A stretch of 64,000 bases of DNA. Origin: Bernardetia sp963719525. GTDB taxonomy: Bacteria; Bacteroidota; Bacteroidia; Cytophagales; Bernardetiaceae. The notes beneath the pieces were generated by a model. The model was not told the DNA's origin, ran no database searches, and was given only the letters and a program-made list of their open reading frames with translations. Below, one piece after another: positions 36,823 through 45,716 of this stretch (its first letter is position 1; every line of letters starts with the position of its first letter). The stretch is from positions 3,038,001 through 3,102,000 of the forward strand of contig CAVRCG010000004.1 in the NCBI GenBank assembly GCA_963719525.1. Direction: 5' to 3'. The position numbers were made by a program, and so were the translations under genes.

Positions 36823-37338
36823 TTATTGTCTTTCAAAAGTATAGATTCCGTTTACATTAAGTGTTTGGGTAGTACCCTGCTGCTCTGTTTCTTCAATATG
36901 ATCCCATTCTACTTTTAGATTGTTTCCACTATTTTCTAAGATAGTAAGTGTGTTTGTTTCTGTTCCACTAGTAATAATAATTTGGTTACCGTCTTGACTC
37001 CAAGTACCAGCACCTACAAATCCTACTGCATCATAGCGTTGTTCTATAGACTGTCCGAAGAAACTTGTAGTCAGAATAATACTATAATCGCCACTTGTAG
37101 TATAGTTCATATTATTATCGAACTGCATTTGTAGATCCATATCTACTCCTTCTCCTTCAAAATCTGCTTCAAATTCAACTCCTTGTTGTGATGCTGTAGT
37201 AGTACCAGAATAGTCTATCTCGGTAACTTTCCATGTTCCGATAATACCATCTCCAGAAGGATTGTTTTCATCATCATTTCCACACGAGGATAAGAAAGAG
37301 ATAAGTGCAAATACAAACACGAATTTTAATAATTTCAT
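36823..37338 (-). CDS. Lipocalin-like small lipoprotein
   Basis: The gene encodes 171 residues from Met 37338, which gives a lipoprotein signal peptide (FVFALISFLSSC, then GNDDEN). An upstream Met adds 22 residues of no sense. The domain starts GIIGTWKVTEIDY and ends VNGIYTFERQ with repeated beta strands, the pattern of lipocalin-like domains (lipocalin_4/5 type) in Bacteroidota. It is probably surface or periplasmic; the ligand is unknown. It has its own terminator (36567-36601). Confidence 0.7.
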   Translation of the reverse strand: MKLLKFVFVFALISFLSSCGNDDENNPSGDGIIGTWKVTEIDYSGTTTASQQGVEFEADFEGEGVDMDLQMQFDNNMNYTTSGDYSIILTTSFFGQSIEQRYDAVGFVGAGTWSQDGNQIIITSGTETNTLTILENSGNNLKVEWDHIEETEQQGTTQTLNVNGIYTFERQ

Positions 37339-37462
37339 AATAAATATAAATTTTGTTTTAGTTAGAATAACTGCAAATGTATTATTTTTTCTCAAAAAAA
37401 ACAACTATAATTTACTTTTAATATTTTAAACTGTTTTACTATCCGAATGATTTATTACCGAT

Positions 37463-37503
37463 AGCTACTCTATTTTTTAGATTTTTGCAAAAAATTTGAG
37501 CAA
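37463..37503. repeat. 41-base dispersed repeat, copy 2
   Basis: This copy differs from 34711-34751 in one base and has the same orientation. The pair brackets a 2.7 kb stretch that holds the IS982 element, the immunity-like remnants and the lipocalin-like gene. Confidence 0.75.
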
Positions 37504-37744
37504 TAAACTCTCATTATCTGGTTTTGATATTCTTTGTTGTTATAGCTGTCTGACAGATTTTGTGAATAACAAATAATTAAATTTCTTATAGTGTTTAGTC
37601 AAACCTACTTTGTAGTAAGTCAGACCTATGGTACATACTTAGAAAAAATGTAATTTAGTTATATTTATATTCTGCTTAAATACTTACGTTATATTACCTA
37701 AAGAGTGGAATTATTTTTTTATTAGTTTTCTTTAATACATTATT

Positions 37745-38380
37745 TTATTTTACCTCAAAATTAGCTTCATAAAAATTCATTATCGCTTCAAATTTTGTGT
37801 TATTGATTTCTAAATTCCCCCATTGTTCATAGTTACTCAATTTGAAAACTGCTGTGTTCTTTCGTTTAGGAAATTCAAAATCAACAAACCTTGTCCACAG
37901 TCCATTTTTCCCTAAATAATTTTGAGAAATAACTGTACTATTTATTTTATCTATCCAACGCAAAGCACTAAAAACCCAATATTGCAAACCCTCATTAGGA
38001 AATTTGTTAAAAGAGAGATAATTATCTAAATAGCTAGTCAAGTACCAAATCGATTTTTTGTCTGCAAATTTGGCTAAAGCGTAACAATAAGCTGTTATTC
38101 CTCCACAATTATTCATCAGATTTTTTCCTATTCTTTCAATATAATCTTTGTCTTGCCAAAAACCAATCAAACAACCTGCAATAACTCTCGCCCTCCAATT
38201 TGTAGATTGTATTAATTTATCAATCAATTCTTCATTACAAATAGAAGTCAGTTTTTGAATTTCTTTTACAGATTTTTCTCTATTTTGAAAATTGGATTCA
38301 ACTATATTTCCAGACATTAAAGCACCGTATAAATTGATATTCCAAGTATAGTTTTCTATGTCTTTGTCGTCAAACTTCAT
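37745..38380 (-). CDS. DUF6000-like protein
   Basis: The gene encodes 211 residues, soluble, with no signal peptide. The pattern STNWRARVIAGCLIGFWQDKDYIERIGKNLM and CYALAKFADKKSIWYLTSYLDNYL matches my recollection of DUF6000, a small alpha-helical family found near polymorphic toxin and immunity genes. It stands alone on the minus strand between AT-rich spacers. An immunity function is possible but not shown. Confidence 0.65.
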   Translation of the reverse strand: MKFDDKDIENYTWNINLYGALMSGNIVESNFQNREKSVKEIQKLTSICNEELIDKLIQSTNWRARVIAGCLIGFWQDKDYIERIGKNLMNNCGGITAYCYALAKFADKKSIWYLTSYLDNYLSFNKFPNEGLQYWVFSALRWIDKINSTVISQNYLGKNGLWTRFVDFEFPKRKNTAVFKLSNYEQWGNLEINNTKFEAIMNFYEANFEVK

Positions 38381-38421
38381 GAATACTTGGTTTAAATTAA
38401 TTATTATATGATTTCATTTGT

Positions 38422-39519
38422 TCATAAAGCCGTTGTATTATCTACCTGCGCCTTTTCGAGCTTTTTTTTTGCTTCTTCTTCGTCGTCTTTTTCTGGCTCT
38501 GGTTCTTCTTGTTGGTGCTTTTCTTGTGGAATATAAGCTAGATTAATAAAGATAGGAAAATGGTCTGAACCAACATGTTCTAACTTCTTTATATCAATAA
38601 CTTGAAATTCGTCTGAATGAAAAACGTGGTCAAGAGGCCAGCGCAAAAGGGCATAATCGGCGTGAAAAGTACTAAACATTCCTCTTCCAATTCGTGGGTC
38701 AAGCAAATTTCCTAACCTTCTAAAAAGACGAGAAGTATGCGACCACGCAACATCGTTAAAATCGCCTGCTACAATCGTTGGATTATCTTTTTTATCAATT
38801 TCTTTTCCTACCAGTATCAGTTCTGCATCTCTAGGAATTGATGTTTTTGCTTCTTCTGGAGCTGGAGGACGTGGATGGATACCATAAAAATCAAATGTTT
38901 GTTCACTATCTTTGTCTAATTTGAAAGTACCAATAATAGAAGGAACGTCATCTTGAACATAATAATTGAAATCTAATTTTGTAGGTTCTTTTTTGGAATA
39001 AAATAAAAGTCCATACGTATTATCAATAGGTTTTAAGAGCTGATACGGATATTCTTCTTTTAAATATTCCATTTGGTCTGCCCACCATTGATCGGTTTCG
39101 ACCATAAAAACAATATCAGGATTTTCTCTTTCTATAAGTTTTTTTAATTTTTCTGTTTTTCTGTTTGTCATCAAAACATTCGAAACCAAAACGCTAACAT
39201 TTGTAGTTTCATCTGTTACATTTTCGGCATTTTTTACATCTTTTGAAGCGATAGGAGAATAAGGAAAAATAACCCAACTATGAAAACAAAGCGCAATAAA
39301 AAGAGCTGCCCACAAAACATATTGAACGATTGGTAATTCATCAAAAAAGAAAAGCAAACTAGCAGAAAAAATTATGATAACAAGCATCTGAATACGAGGG
39401 AAATCAAAACCACGTACCCACCATTGTTCGTTTTTGATAAAACTACAAACTGTTCCTATCAAACAGAAAATAGTAGGACCAATTAAAAGCCATTTCAAAA
39501 CAGGAAAGACAAAATCCAT
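38422..39519 (-). CDS. Membrane-anchored endonuclease/exonuclease/phosphatase (EEP) family protein
   Basis: The gene encodes 365 residues from Met 39519; an upstream start would add 26 hydrophobic residues. Three N-terminal membrane segments (about 5-25, 41-58, 62-82) lead to an EEP catalytic domain: SVLVSNVLMTN (Asn), FMVETDQWW (metal-binding Glu), FYGIHPRPP (His), VAGDFNDVAWSHTSR (Asp/Asn) and VGSDHFPIFI (Asp/His). All key residues are present. The C-terminus is a Glu/Lys-rich tail. Its homologues act on nucleic acids or phospholipids; the membrane anchor with an external domain would fit a periplasmic or surface substrate. Confidence 0.88.
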   Translation of the reverse strand: MDFVFPVLKWLLIGPTIFCLIGTVCSFIKNEQWWVRGFDFPRIQMLVIIIFSASLLFFFDELPIVQYVLWAALFIALCFHSWVIFPYSPIASKDVKNAENVTDETTNVSVLVSNVLMTNRKTEKLKKLIERENPDIVFMVETDQWWADQMEYLKEEYPYQLLKPIDNTYGLLFYSKKEPTKLDFNYYVQDDVPSIIGTFKLDKDSEQTFDFYGIHPRPPAPEEAKTSIPRDAELILVGKEIDKKDNPTIVAGDFNDVAWSHTSRLFRRLGNLLDPRIGRGMFSTFHADYALLRWPLDHVFHSDEFQVIDIKKLEHVGSDHFPIFINLAYIPQEKHQQEEPEPEKDDEEEAKKKLEKAQVDNTTAL

Positions 39520-39657
39520 ATATATAAGGAATAAAAAAATTAAGTAGTTCGAAAAATGTAGAGAACACAAAATAGTCAGAAAAAAACTAAATTGCATTTC
39601 TCTATCCTTAATTAACTAAAAAAATGATTCATAGTTTTTAGAAATCCAAACTATTCG

Positions 39658-39665
39658 TACTTTTG
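39658..39665 (+). promoter_or_regulatory. Bacteroidota -7 promoter box very close to a start codon
   Basis: TACTTTTG fits TAnnTTTG and ends only 4 bases before the ATG at 39670. If used, the transcript would be leaderless or nearly so. No clear TTTG box is visible at the upstream spacing. Confidence 0.4.
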
Positions 39666-39669
39666 AACT

Positions 39670-40224
39670 ATGCCAAAATTCTTGACAGGAAATAACCTAA
39701 ACCATAAAGTAGGAGAAATCATAGAAAAAGCTGAAAAAAGGCTAATTCTTATTTCGCCTTATATTCGTTTGCATTCTTTTTACAAAAAATTATTGCAAGT
39801 GAAACTCATTAATCCAAATCTTGAAATTATTGTTTTATTTGCCAAAAGTGGAAAAAATCCGATTAAAAATATTGCTGTCAAAGATGTAGAATTTTTTAAG
39901 CAGTTTACCAATATCGAACTTCGGATTGAGTCAAAACTGAATGCAAAATATTATGCCAACGAAAAAGAGTCTATTCTTACTTCAATGGATTTGTATGATT
40001 ATTCGCAAGAAAACCATATCGAAGCTGGTGTTTTGAGCAATTCGAATGTATTTAATAATATTCTTGGAGATTCGTTTGATATTCAAGCGTATGACCATTT
40101 TCTGACAGTTGTAGCGAAAAGTGAAATTATTTATAAAGCCGTTCCAGATTTTTCTTATACAATGCTTGGACAGAAAAAATTTAAGGGAGTAATTGTAGAA
40201 ATAGATTTAATTCCGTTTGAGTGA
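39670..40224 (+). CDS. Phospholipase D-like domain protein with altered HKD motif
   Basis: The gene encodes 184 residues and a single PLD-like domain: RLILISPYIRLHS, then IESKLNAKYYANEKESILTSMDLYDYS. In this family the motif is usually LHAKYYAN...SMNLYD; here the catalytic His is replaced by Asn (SKLNAKYY), so the usual phosphohistidine intermediate cannot form. The protein may be catalytically inactive, or the base may be in error. It is cytoplasmic (no signal peptide). The gene is divergent from the EEP gene. Confidence 0.75.
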   Translation: MPKFLTGNNLNHKVGEIIEKAEKRLILISPYIRLHSFYKKLLQVKLINPNLEIIVLFAKSGKNPIKNIAVKDVEFFKQFTNIELRIESKLNAKYYANEKESILTSMDLYDYSQENHIEAGVLSNSNVFNNILGDSFDIQAYDHFLTVVAKSEIIYKAVPDFSYTMLGQKKFKGVIVEIDLIPFE

Positions 40225-40493
40225 ATGGAAAATGGAGATTAGGGACAAGGAAATGGGGAAATAACAAATGAAAATACTTATTCTAAATTATCATGTTCGT
40301 TAGTCAGAAATTATTATATTTTATCTTCGTTTTGGTATCGCCAACAAACCAATGAAACACTTTTATCGAAAATTCTCCTTTCTAAAAACATTCTTTCAAA
40401 AAAAATCCGTATTTTTAATGATTACATAAAAAGTTAAATTATCTCTATCCAAAAAAACAAAAGCAAACTTATCACTTCTCAATTTTATAGATT

Positions 40494-43358
40494 ATGAATC
40501 CATTAGAAAAAGCATTACAAGAAGAACAAGAAGCAAAAGCAAAACAAGAAAAACAAGAAAAACAAAATAAAGAACATACTGAAAAATCTGTTCAGAAAAA
40601 GGTTTTTAGTCCTTTGGATATGGTTCTTGATGATGAAAAAGAAGACAAAAATGAGGAAATGATAAACAGAGAAAAAAGTGATACTATAAAACATAATCAA
40701 ACCTCAAAACAGGAAAATCAAGATTCTGTTCAGAAAAAGGCTAAAAACCCTTTAGATATGATTTTTGAAGACGAAGAGGAAAAACAACAAGAGCTTAGAA
40801 AGGAGGAAGAAATAGAAAAACCAACTACTTTTTCTAGTCCTCTGGATAGAGAAGATGCATTTTCAGAAAATGAAATGGAAAATCTTAGTGCAGAATTGGA
40901 GAATATGCACCAAAATCACGAAGAAAAAACAGAAACTGACTTCTTCAAAAACATATCATTTTCAGAAGATTTACCAAAACCAAAAACTCATTTGAATGGT
41001 TTTTCTAAGAAGTCAAAAATAGATTCAGAGGAACAGGAAAACGAATTAAATGAAATTTCTACATTTGATAAGGTAAATGCTATTAAAGAAGAGTTAGAAA
41101 TGGAAGCCGAATTATTAGATATGACTTATCTAAAAGATTCAATTCAGGAGGAAGAAGAGGAGTTAGAAAGACATAGAATAGAAAATGCAGAGTTAGAAAA
41201 TACGGAAAAAGACTTAGAAAAAGATTCTGAAGTAGATTTATTAACTAATGAGGTAAACGATACCGAAGCACAAATAAAAGTAGAAGCACTCTTCGAACAA
41301 GAAATTGAAGACGAAAAGCCAATTGTTGCAGAAGAAGACAAAACAGAAATCAGAAAGTCGTATTCGGAAGAAGAAATGATTTTTGATAGAACAGATATTT
41401 CCGATGATCAGCTTATTCATCTGTACAAAGCACTTTTACGCCCTCGTTTGATTGAAGACAGAATGTTGATTGCACTTCGTCAGGGCAAAATTTCAAAATG
41501 GTTTTCTGGTTATGGACAGGAAGCTATTTCAGTCGGAATTGCAGAAGCGATTCAAGCAGATGAATATTTATTGCCATTACACAGAAACTTAGGTCTTTTT
41601 ACGTCACGCAAAATAGAGCTTGAAAAACTTTTTGCACAGTTTCAAGGTAAAAAAGAAGGTTTTACAAAAGGTAGAGATCGCTCGTTTCACTTCGGAACAA
41701 ATGAGCATCATATTGTAGGAATGATTTCGCATTTAGGACCTCAACTGACAGTTGCAAATGGAATTGCTTTAGCTGATGTTTTGGAAAATAAAAAAAGAAT
41801 TACGGTTACCTTTACAGGCGATGGTGGAACTTCGCAAGGAGATTTTCACGAAGCCTTGAATGTAGCTGCCGTTTGGGATTTGCCGACTATTTTCGTTGTG
41901 GAAAATAATGGTTACGGACTTTCTACGCCAAGTCATGAGCAGTTTCGTTGTAAGCAGTTTATCGATAAAGGAATTGGTTATGGAATGAAAGCCGTACAAG
42001 TTGATGGAAATAATTTGTTAGAAGTCTATTCTACTGTCAAAAAGTTAGCTAAAGAAATGCGTGAAAATCCACATCCTGTTTTGTTAGAAATGATTACTTT
42101 CCGTATGCGTGGACACGAGGAAGCATCAGGAACTAAATACGTTCCGAAAGAACTTTTTGAAGTTTGGGAGAAGAAAGACCCAGTTACGAATTATGAAAAA
42201 TTCTTGATAGAAAATAATATTCTGACAGAAGAAAGAGCAAAAGAAATTAGAGAAGAATTTTTTGAGAATATAAAAAATGCGTTAGATACAGCTCTAGAAT
42301 TACCTAAGATTGTTCCGAATACAGAAGAAGAAGTGGCAGATATGTACGCTCCTCACGAACAAGAACTCATTGCGCCAATCAGTAGCAATCAAACACCAAA
42401 ACGTTTAATTGATGCTATTTCAGATTCGTTACGTCAAAGTATGGAACGCTACCCAAAAATGACAATTATGGGTCAAGATGTGGCTGATTATGGGGGTGTT
42501 TTCAAAATTACAGATGGTTTTGTAGAGCAGTTTGGAAAGCAGCGTGTCAGAAATACACCTCTTTGTGAATCTGCTATTGTCGGTGCAACTTTAGGACTTT
42601 CTATTCGTGGTTGGAAATCGGTTATGGAAATGCAATTTGCTGATTTTGTAACCTGTGGATTTAATCAAATCATTAATAATCTTGCAAAATCGCATTACCG
42701 TTGGAATCAAAATGCTGATGTGGTGGTGCGTATGCCAACAGGTGCAGGCGTTGCAGCAGGTCCTTTTCATTCTCAATCGAATGAAGCGTGGTTTGCTCAT
42801 ACACCGGGTTTGAAGGTTGTTTATCCATCTTCTCCTTATGATGCAAAAGGACTTTTGAATGCTTCGATTGAAGACCCAAATCCTGTTATTTTCTTCGAAC
42901 ACAAAGCTCTTTACCGTGCTATTTCGGAAGATATTTATGATGATTATTATACGCTTCCAATTGGAAAAGCAGCACTCGTTTCAGAAGGCGAAGATGTCAG
43001 TGTTATTACCTACGGAATGGGCGTTCATTGGGCAAAAAAGGCAGTAGAGGAATTAGGAGAAAATCATTCGTTAGAAATTTTGGATTTACGAACATTACTT
43101 CCATGGGACAAAGAAGCCGTTGCAGAAACCGTCAAGAAAACAGGAAAAGTAATTATTCTGCATGAAGATTGTCTTACTGGTGGAATTGGTGGCGAGATTT
43201 CAGCGTGGATTGCAGAACACCATTTCAGAAATCTTGATGCACCAATTATGCGTGAGGGAAGTTTGGATACAGCCGTTCCGTTTAGTGCAGAACTAGAGAA
43301 AAACTTCTTGCCTTATGAGCGTTTTATGGAGAAGTTGAAGAAGTTGTTGCAGTACTAA
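40494..43358 (+). CDS. Fused E1 alpha/beta 2-oxoacid dehydrogenase with a long acidic N-terminal extension
   Basis: The gene encodes 954 residues. From about residue 298 to 630 lies E1 alpha with the TPP motif FTGDGGTSQGDFHEALN...VVENNGYG (starting near 441). From about 631 on lies E1 beta (RLIDAISDSLRQSMERYP, MGQDVADYGGVFK, MPTGAGVAAGPFHSQSNEAWFAHTPGLKVVYPS). The enzyme decarboxylates a 2-oxoacid, probably branched-chain or pyruvate, and feeds an E2 acyltransferase not seen here. Fused E1 of about 660 residues is standard in Bacteroidota. The first 297 residues are unusual: charged, low complexity, with repeated blocks NPLEKALQEEQE, SPLDMVLDDEKED and NPLDMIFEDEEEK. The region looks disordered or coiled-coil. 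Confidence 0.93.
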   Translation: MNPLEKALQEEQEAKAKQEKQEKQNKEHTEKSVQKKVFSPLDMVLDDEKEDKNEEMINREKSDTIKHNQTSKQENQDSVQKKAKNPLDMIFEDEEEKQQELRKEEEIEKPTTFSSPLDREDAFSENEMENLSAELENMHQNHEEKTETDFFKNISFSEDLPKPKTHLNGFSKKSKIDSEEQENELNEISTFDKVNAIKEELEMEAELLDMTYLKDSIQEEEEELERHRIENAELENTEKDLEKDSEVDLLTNEVNDTEAQIKVEALFEQEIEDEKPIVAEEDKTEIRKSYSEEEMIFDRTDISDDQLIHLYKALLRPRLIEDRMLIALRQGKISKWFSGYGQEAISVGIAEAIQADEYLLPLHRNLGLFTSRKIELEKLFAQFQGKKEGFTKGRDRSFHFGTNEHHIVGMISHLGPQLTVANGIALADVLENKKRITVTFTGDGGTSQGDFHEALNVAAVWDLPTIFVVENNGYGLSTPSHEQFRCKQFIDKGIGYGMKAVQVDGNNLLEVYSTVKKLAKEMRENPHPVLLEMITFRMRGHEEASGTKYVPKELFEVWEKKDPVTNYEKFLIENNILTEERAKEIREEFFENIKNALDTALELPKIVPNTEEEVADMYAPHEQELIAPISSNQTPKRLIDAISDSLRQSMERYPKMTIMGQDVADYGGVFKITDGFVEQFGKQRVRNTPLCESAIVGATLGLSIRGWKSVMEMQFADFVTCGFNQIINNLAKSHYRWNQNADVVVRMPTGAGVAAGPFHSQSNEAWFAHTPGLKVVYPSSPYDAKGLLNASIEDPNPVIFFEHKALYRAISEDIYDDYYTLPIGKAALVSEGEDVSVITYGMGVHWAKKAVEELGENHSLEILDLRTLLPWDKEAVAETVKKTGKVIILHEDCLTGGIGGEISAWIAEHHFRNLDAPIMREGSLDTAVPFSAELEKNFLPYERFMEKLKKLLQY

Positions 43359-43364
43359 AGCTTT

Positions 43365-43460
43365 GCTTGTTGTTGGTCATCGTAACGGCAAGCCGAAACT
43401 GAAGACCAACAACGGCTTTTTTTATATGTATTGGAGGTTTGGAAGACCAACAAGAACGCA
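43365..43460 (+). repeat. Intact REP-type palindromic element with an IS110 target site
   Basis: TTGTTGGTC (from 43369) faces GACCAACAA (to 43412), enclosing CGGC-AA-GCCG; AACGGCTTTTTTT and about 40 further bases follow. The same sequence occurs at 44388-44434 plus 45731-45780, interrupted by the IS110-family element. The 14-base stretch AAGACCAACAACGG at 43402-43415 spans the point that is broken in the other copy. Confidence 0.9.
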
Positions 43461-43725
43461 GATTAGAAATACAAACGATTTACTAAATAAGATTTGGTAT
43501 GATGGATTAGAGCGAGCAAGGATAGGAACAATTAAAGAATTAGCTAACTTGCTTAAAAAAATAACTAAAGGCAAAATTAGAAGAGGGATAATTGAAGCAG
43601 AAAAAGCTGCATTAGAAGTGGGCTTTGATAAAATGTTAGCGGATAGTGAAGATTTTTGGCTAAGTCACCCTGATCATGGCGTTGGAGGAAATTCTCCGTC
43701 TAGCGGGGCAAATGATGGCTTATAG
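43454..43725 (+). pseudogene. Fragment of an unrecognised gene
   Basis: An open frame runs through the REP element into about 90 residues that look like real protein (NDLLNKIWYDGLERARIGTI, IIEAEKAALEVGFDKML, WLSHPDHGVGGNSPSS). The only start codon is a TTG inside the REP element, so the true 5' end is missing. It may be the C-terminal tip of a larger protein, for instance a toxin module, with the next gene as partner. That is inference from order only. Confidence 0.35.
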
Positions 43726-43783
43726 AGCTTGGCAAATTTGGACTTTTATAAAATATTATATAGATAACGGTATGTAAATTATT

Positions 43784-44272
43784 ATGTGTGATAAAAGAAA
43801 TATTTTAAATAAACTTAAGACAGTACAAAGTATCTGTACAACTAAAAGCTACACTAAAATAGATAATTATGAAAATATTATCCAGTTTATAAATGTGGTA
43901 GATTATTGTGCAACTGTAGATCAATGTAGTACTTGTTCAGGAATACTAAAAGAAATGGATAAAGTAATCTCTATCCCGTACAACAACAAAGATATATGTA
44001 GTTGGAAACTTACAGAAATAATAGATATTTCTAATTGTTATATTGTAAATACTGATCATTTAGTTGAAGAACATAATTATTACAGAAAGAAAGTATATAT
44101 CATTTGGACATCTGTATTTTTAGTTCTAGTTGATATAGTATCAGTCATGCTATTTATTAATGATTATGTAGTATATCCAATATTTCCAATTTCTTTAGTA
44201 TTTTATTATTTAGGCTCTTATATTGAAAATTGGTATGTCAATAAGTATATAAAGAAATTTCTTGAGTTTTAG
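43784..44272 (+). CDS. Membrane protein of unknown function
   Basis: The gene encodes 162 residues. The first 100 are soluble and contain several Cys (CATVDQCSTCSGIL, a CxxCxxxxxxC-like cluster). Two membrane segments follow at about residues 106-126 and 129-147, and then a short basic tail. No family was recognised. It follows the gene fragment at 43454 on the same strand, and its composition (very AT-rich, many Ile/Tyr/Asn) differs from its neighbours. An immunity-type partner of a lost toxin is possible. Confidence 0.5.
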   Translation: MCDKRNILNKLKTVQSICTTKSYTKIDNYENIIQFINVVDYCATVDQCSTCSGILKEMDKVISIPYNNKDICSWKLTEIIDISNCYIVNTDHLVEEHNYYRKKVYIIWTSVFLVLVDIVSVMLFINDYVVYPIFPISLVFYYLGSYIENWYVNKYIKKFLEF

Positions 44273-44277
44273 TAGTC

Positions 44278-44360
44278 CCCCAGCCGTAGCTCGCACAATT
44301 GCCCTCGCTCGTTTCCAAACGAGTGAGTAGCTATTTGGAAGCCTCTGGCTGGCGTTCTAA
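44278..44360. repeat. Structured REP-like element
   Basis: CCAGCC (from 44280) faces GGCTGG (to 44352), with AGCT arms inside, and an inner hairpin CTCGCTCGTTT-CC-AAACGAGTGAG. It lies between the unknown membrane protein and the REP element hit by the IS110-family element. Confidence 0.6.
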
Positions 44361-44387
44361 AGTGATGAGGTAAGTGGTTGTATTTGC

Positions 44388-44434
44388 TGCTTGTTGTTGG
44401 TCATCGTAACGGCAAGCCGAAACTGAAGACCAAC
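44388..44434 (+). repeat. Left half of the REP element interrupted by the IS110-family element
   Basis: GCTTGTTGTTGGTCATCG through GAAGACCAAC matches 43364-43410 exactly. The match stops at 44434 where the insertion begins. The other half resumes at 45731. Confidence 0.9.
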
Positions 44435-44484
44435 CTTTATATTAGCATCATCAAAAAGAGGAAGTATTTAATGAAAAAAAGTCA

Positions 44485-44672
44485 GTTGAATTCTCTCGTA
44501 AATGTTGTATTTTTACAAGAATTCATCACAAGAGTAAACATCCTATAAGACCAACCAGATACTGGAAATCTATCCGTTGAAAGAGGAGTTACTCTTGTTC
44601 TTTTAGTTTAAACTCGTATAGAATGTCGGGACACCAAGCCCATTATCAAGGTAATGAGTACAACTAAACGAT
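44485..44672 (+). ncRNA. Predicted IS110 bridge RNA with target- and donor-binding loops
   Basis: Three stems can be drawn. (1) A 5' hairpin GAATTCT/AGAATTC with inner GTAAA/TTTAC (44488-44524). (2) A target loop closed by AAGAGTAA (44530-44537) and TTACTCTT (44589-44596) with apical hairpin CCAG-ATA-CTGG (44555-44565). Its 5' side holds AAGACCAAC (44547-44555), identical to the left target. Its 3' side holds CCGTTG (44574-44579), the reverse complement of the right target CAACGG. (3) A donor loop closed by TTTAGTT (44602-44608)/AACTAAA (44662-44668) and ACTC/GAGT. It holds ATAGAAT (44618-44624), identical to the element's right end at 45722-45728, and ATTATCAAGG (44642-44651), which can pair at 8 of 10 positions with the element's left end. 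Length and loop order match the bridge RNA known from IS621. Exact ends are uncertain. Confidence 0.85.
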
Positions 44673-44711
44673 GAGTTTTGTAAATTATGTAGCACCCAAA
44701 GATACAAAAAA

Positions 44712-45716
44712 ATGGAAAAAAGATATTTTTATTTCGTAGGCATTGATATTAGTAAAGAACACTTAGATTTTGCGATTTATCACGATGGACAAGTGCATTA
44801 TCATAAAAGAATAGCTAATCAACAGGAAGTGATTGAAAGCTATCTTCAAGAACAACTTAGCAGAGAAGTTAGTTTTGAAAGCACCTTGTTTTGTATGGAA
44901 AATACAGGTATCTATACGCAGCTTCTTTTGCGTGTTTTAATAGCTCAAGGCTGCTCTATTTGGTTAGAACACGCTATGGAAATCAAACAATCTATGGGGG
45001 TAGTGAGAGGTAAAGATGATAAAATAGATGCTCAAAGGATCGCCCACTATGCTGCTCGTTTTCAAGATAAAGTACGCTTATACACACCTGCAAAGAAAAG
45101 TTTAGAGAAGCTCAAAGTATTTCAAACTCTTAGGAATAGACTTGTAAAAGTTCAAAAACAACTCAAAACACCTCTTAAAGAAAGTAAGTCATTTTTAGAA
45201 GAGGAGATGTTTACACTTTTAGATAAGAACTCTAGAGTTATTTTAGAACAACTCAAAAAGCAAATTAAGACCGTAGAACTACAAATCAAAACTATCATTG
45301 AGCAGGACGAAGTACTCAAAAGAATATTTGAATTAACTACTTCTGTTAGAGGTGTAGGGCTAGTAACGGGACTAGCCGTTATTATAGCCACAGGAGCGTT
45401 TAAAGATATAAATTGTCCTAAAAAGTTTGCTTGTTATGCAGGAGTTGCTCCTTTTGAGAATAGCTCTGGAAAATTTAAAGGAAAAGCTAAGGTATCCTAC
45501 ATTGCAAACAAAAAAATGAAGGCTCTATTACAAACCTGTGTAACAAGTACGCTTAAATATGAAGGCGAATTCAGAGAATATTTCGATAGAAAAAAAGCTG
45601 AAGGTAAAAAATCAAGAGTGGTAATGAATGCTATCAGAAATAAGATTATTCAAAGAATATTCGCTTGTGTTAAAAGTGGACAAAAATATCAAGAAAATTA
45701 TCAATTTAATTTGTAA
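44712..45716 (+). CDS. IS110-family transposase (RNA-guided recombinase)
   Basis: The gene encodes 334 residues. The N-terminal RuvC-like DEDD domain shows Asp12 (FVGIDISKEHLD), Glu63 (FCMENTGIY), and Asp103/Asp106 (RGKDDKIDAQRIA). A coiled-coil linker spans about 135-200. The C-terminal Tnp domain has VRGVGLVTGLAVI, CYAGVAPFENSSGKFKG with the candidate catalytic serine Ser251 or Ser252, and KKMKALLQTCVTS. All parts are intact. It would bind the bridge RNA encoded just upstream and recombine the element's ends with the target. The start at 44712 is the first Met and gives the standard N-terminus. Confidence 0.95.
   Translation: MEKRYFYFVGIDISKEHLDFAIYHDGQVHYHKRIANQQEVIESYLQEQLSREVSFESTLFCMENTGIYTQLLLRVLIAQGCSIWLEHAMEIKQSMGVVRGKDDKIDAQRIAHYAARFQDKVRLYTPAKKSLEKLKVFQTLRNRLVKVQKQLKTPLKESKSFLEEEMFTLLDKNSRVILEQLKKQIKTVELQIKTIIEQDEVLKRIFELTTSVRGVGLVTGLAVIIATGAFKDINCPKKFACYAGVAPFENSSGKFKGKAKVSYIANKKMKALLQTCVTSTLKYEGEFREYFDRKKAEGKKSRVVMNAIRNKIIQRIFACVKSGQKYQENYQFNL

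Noticed and set aside
43363..43453. TTG-started N-terminus (LVVGHRNGKPK) for the gene fragment at 43454
   Set aside because: These codons are the REP element itself, which also occurs at 44388 without a gene.
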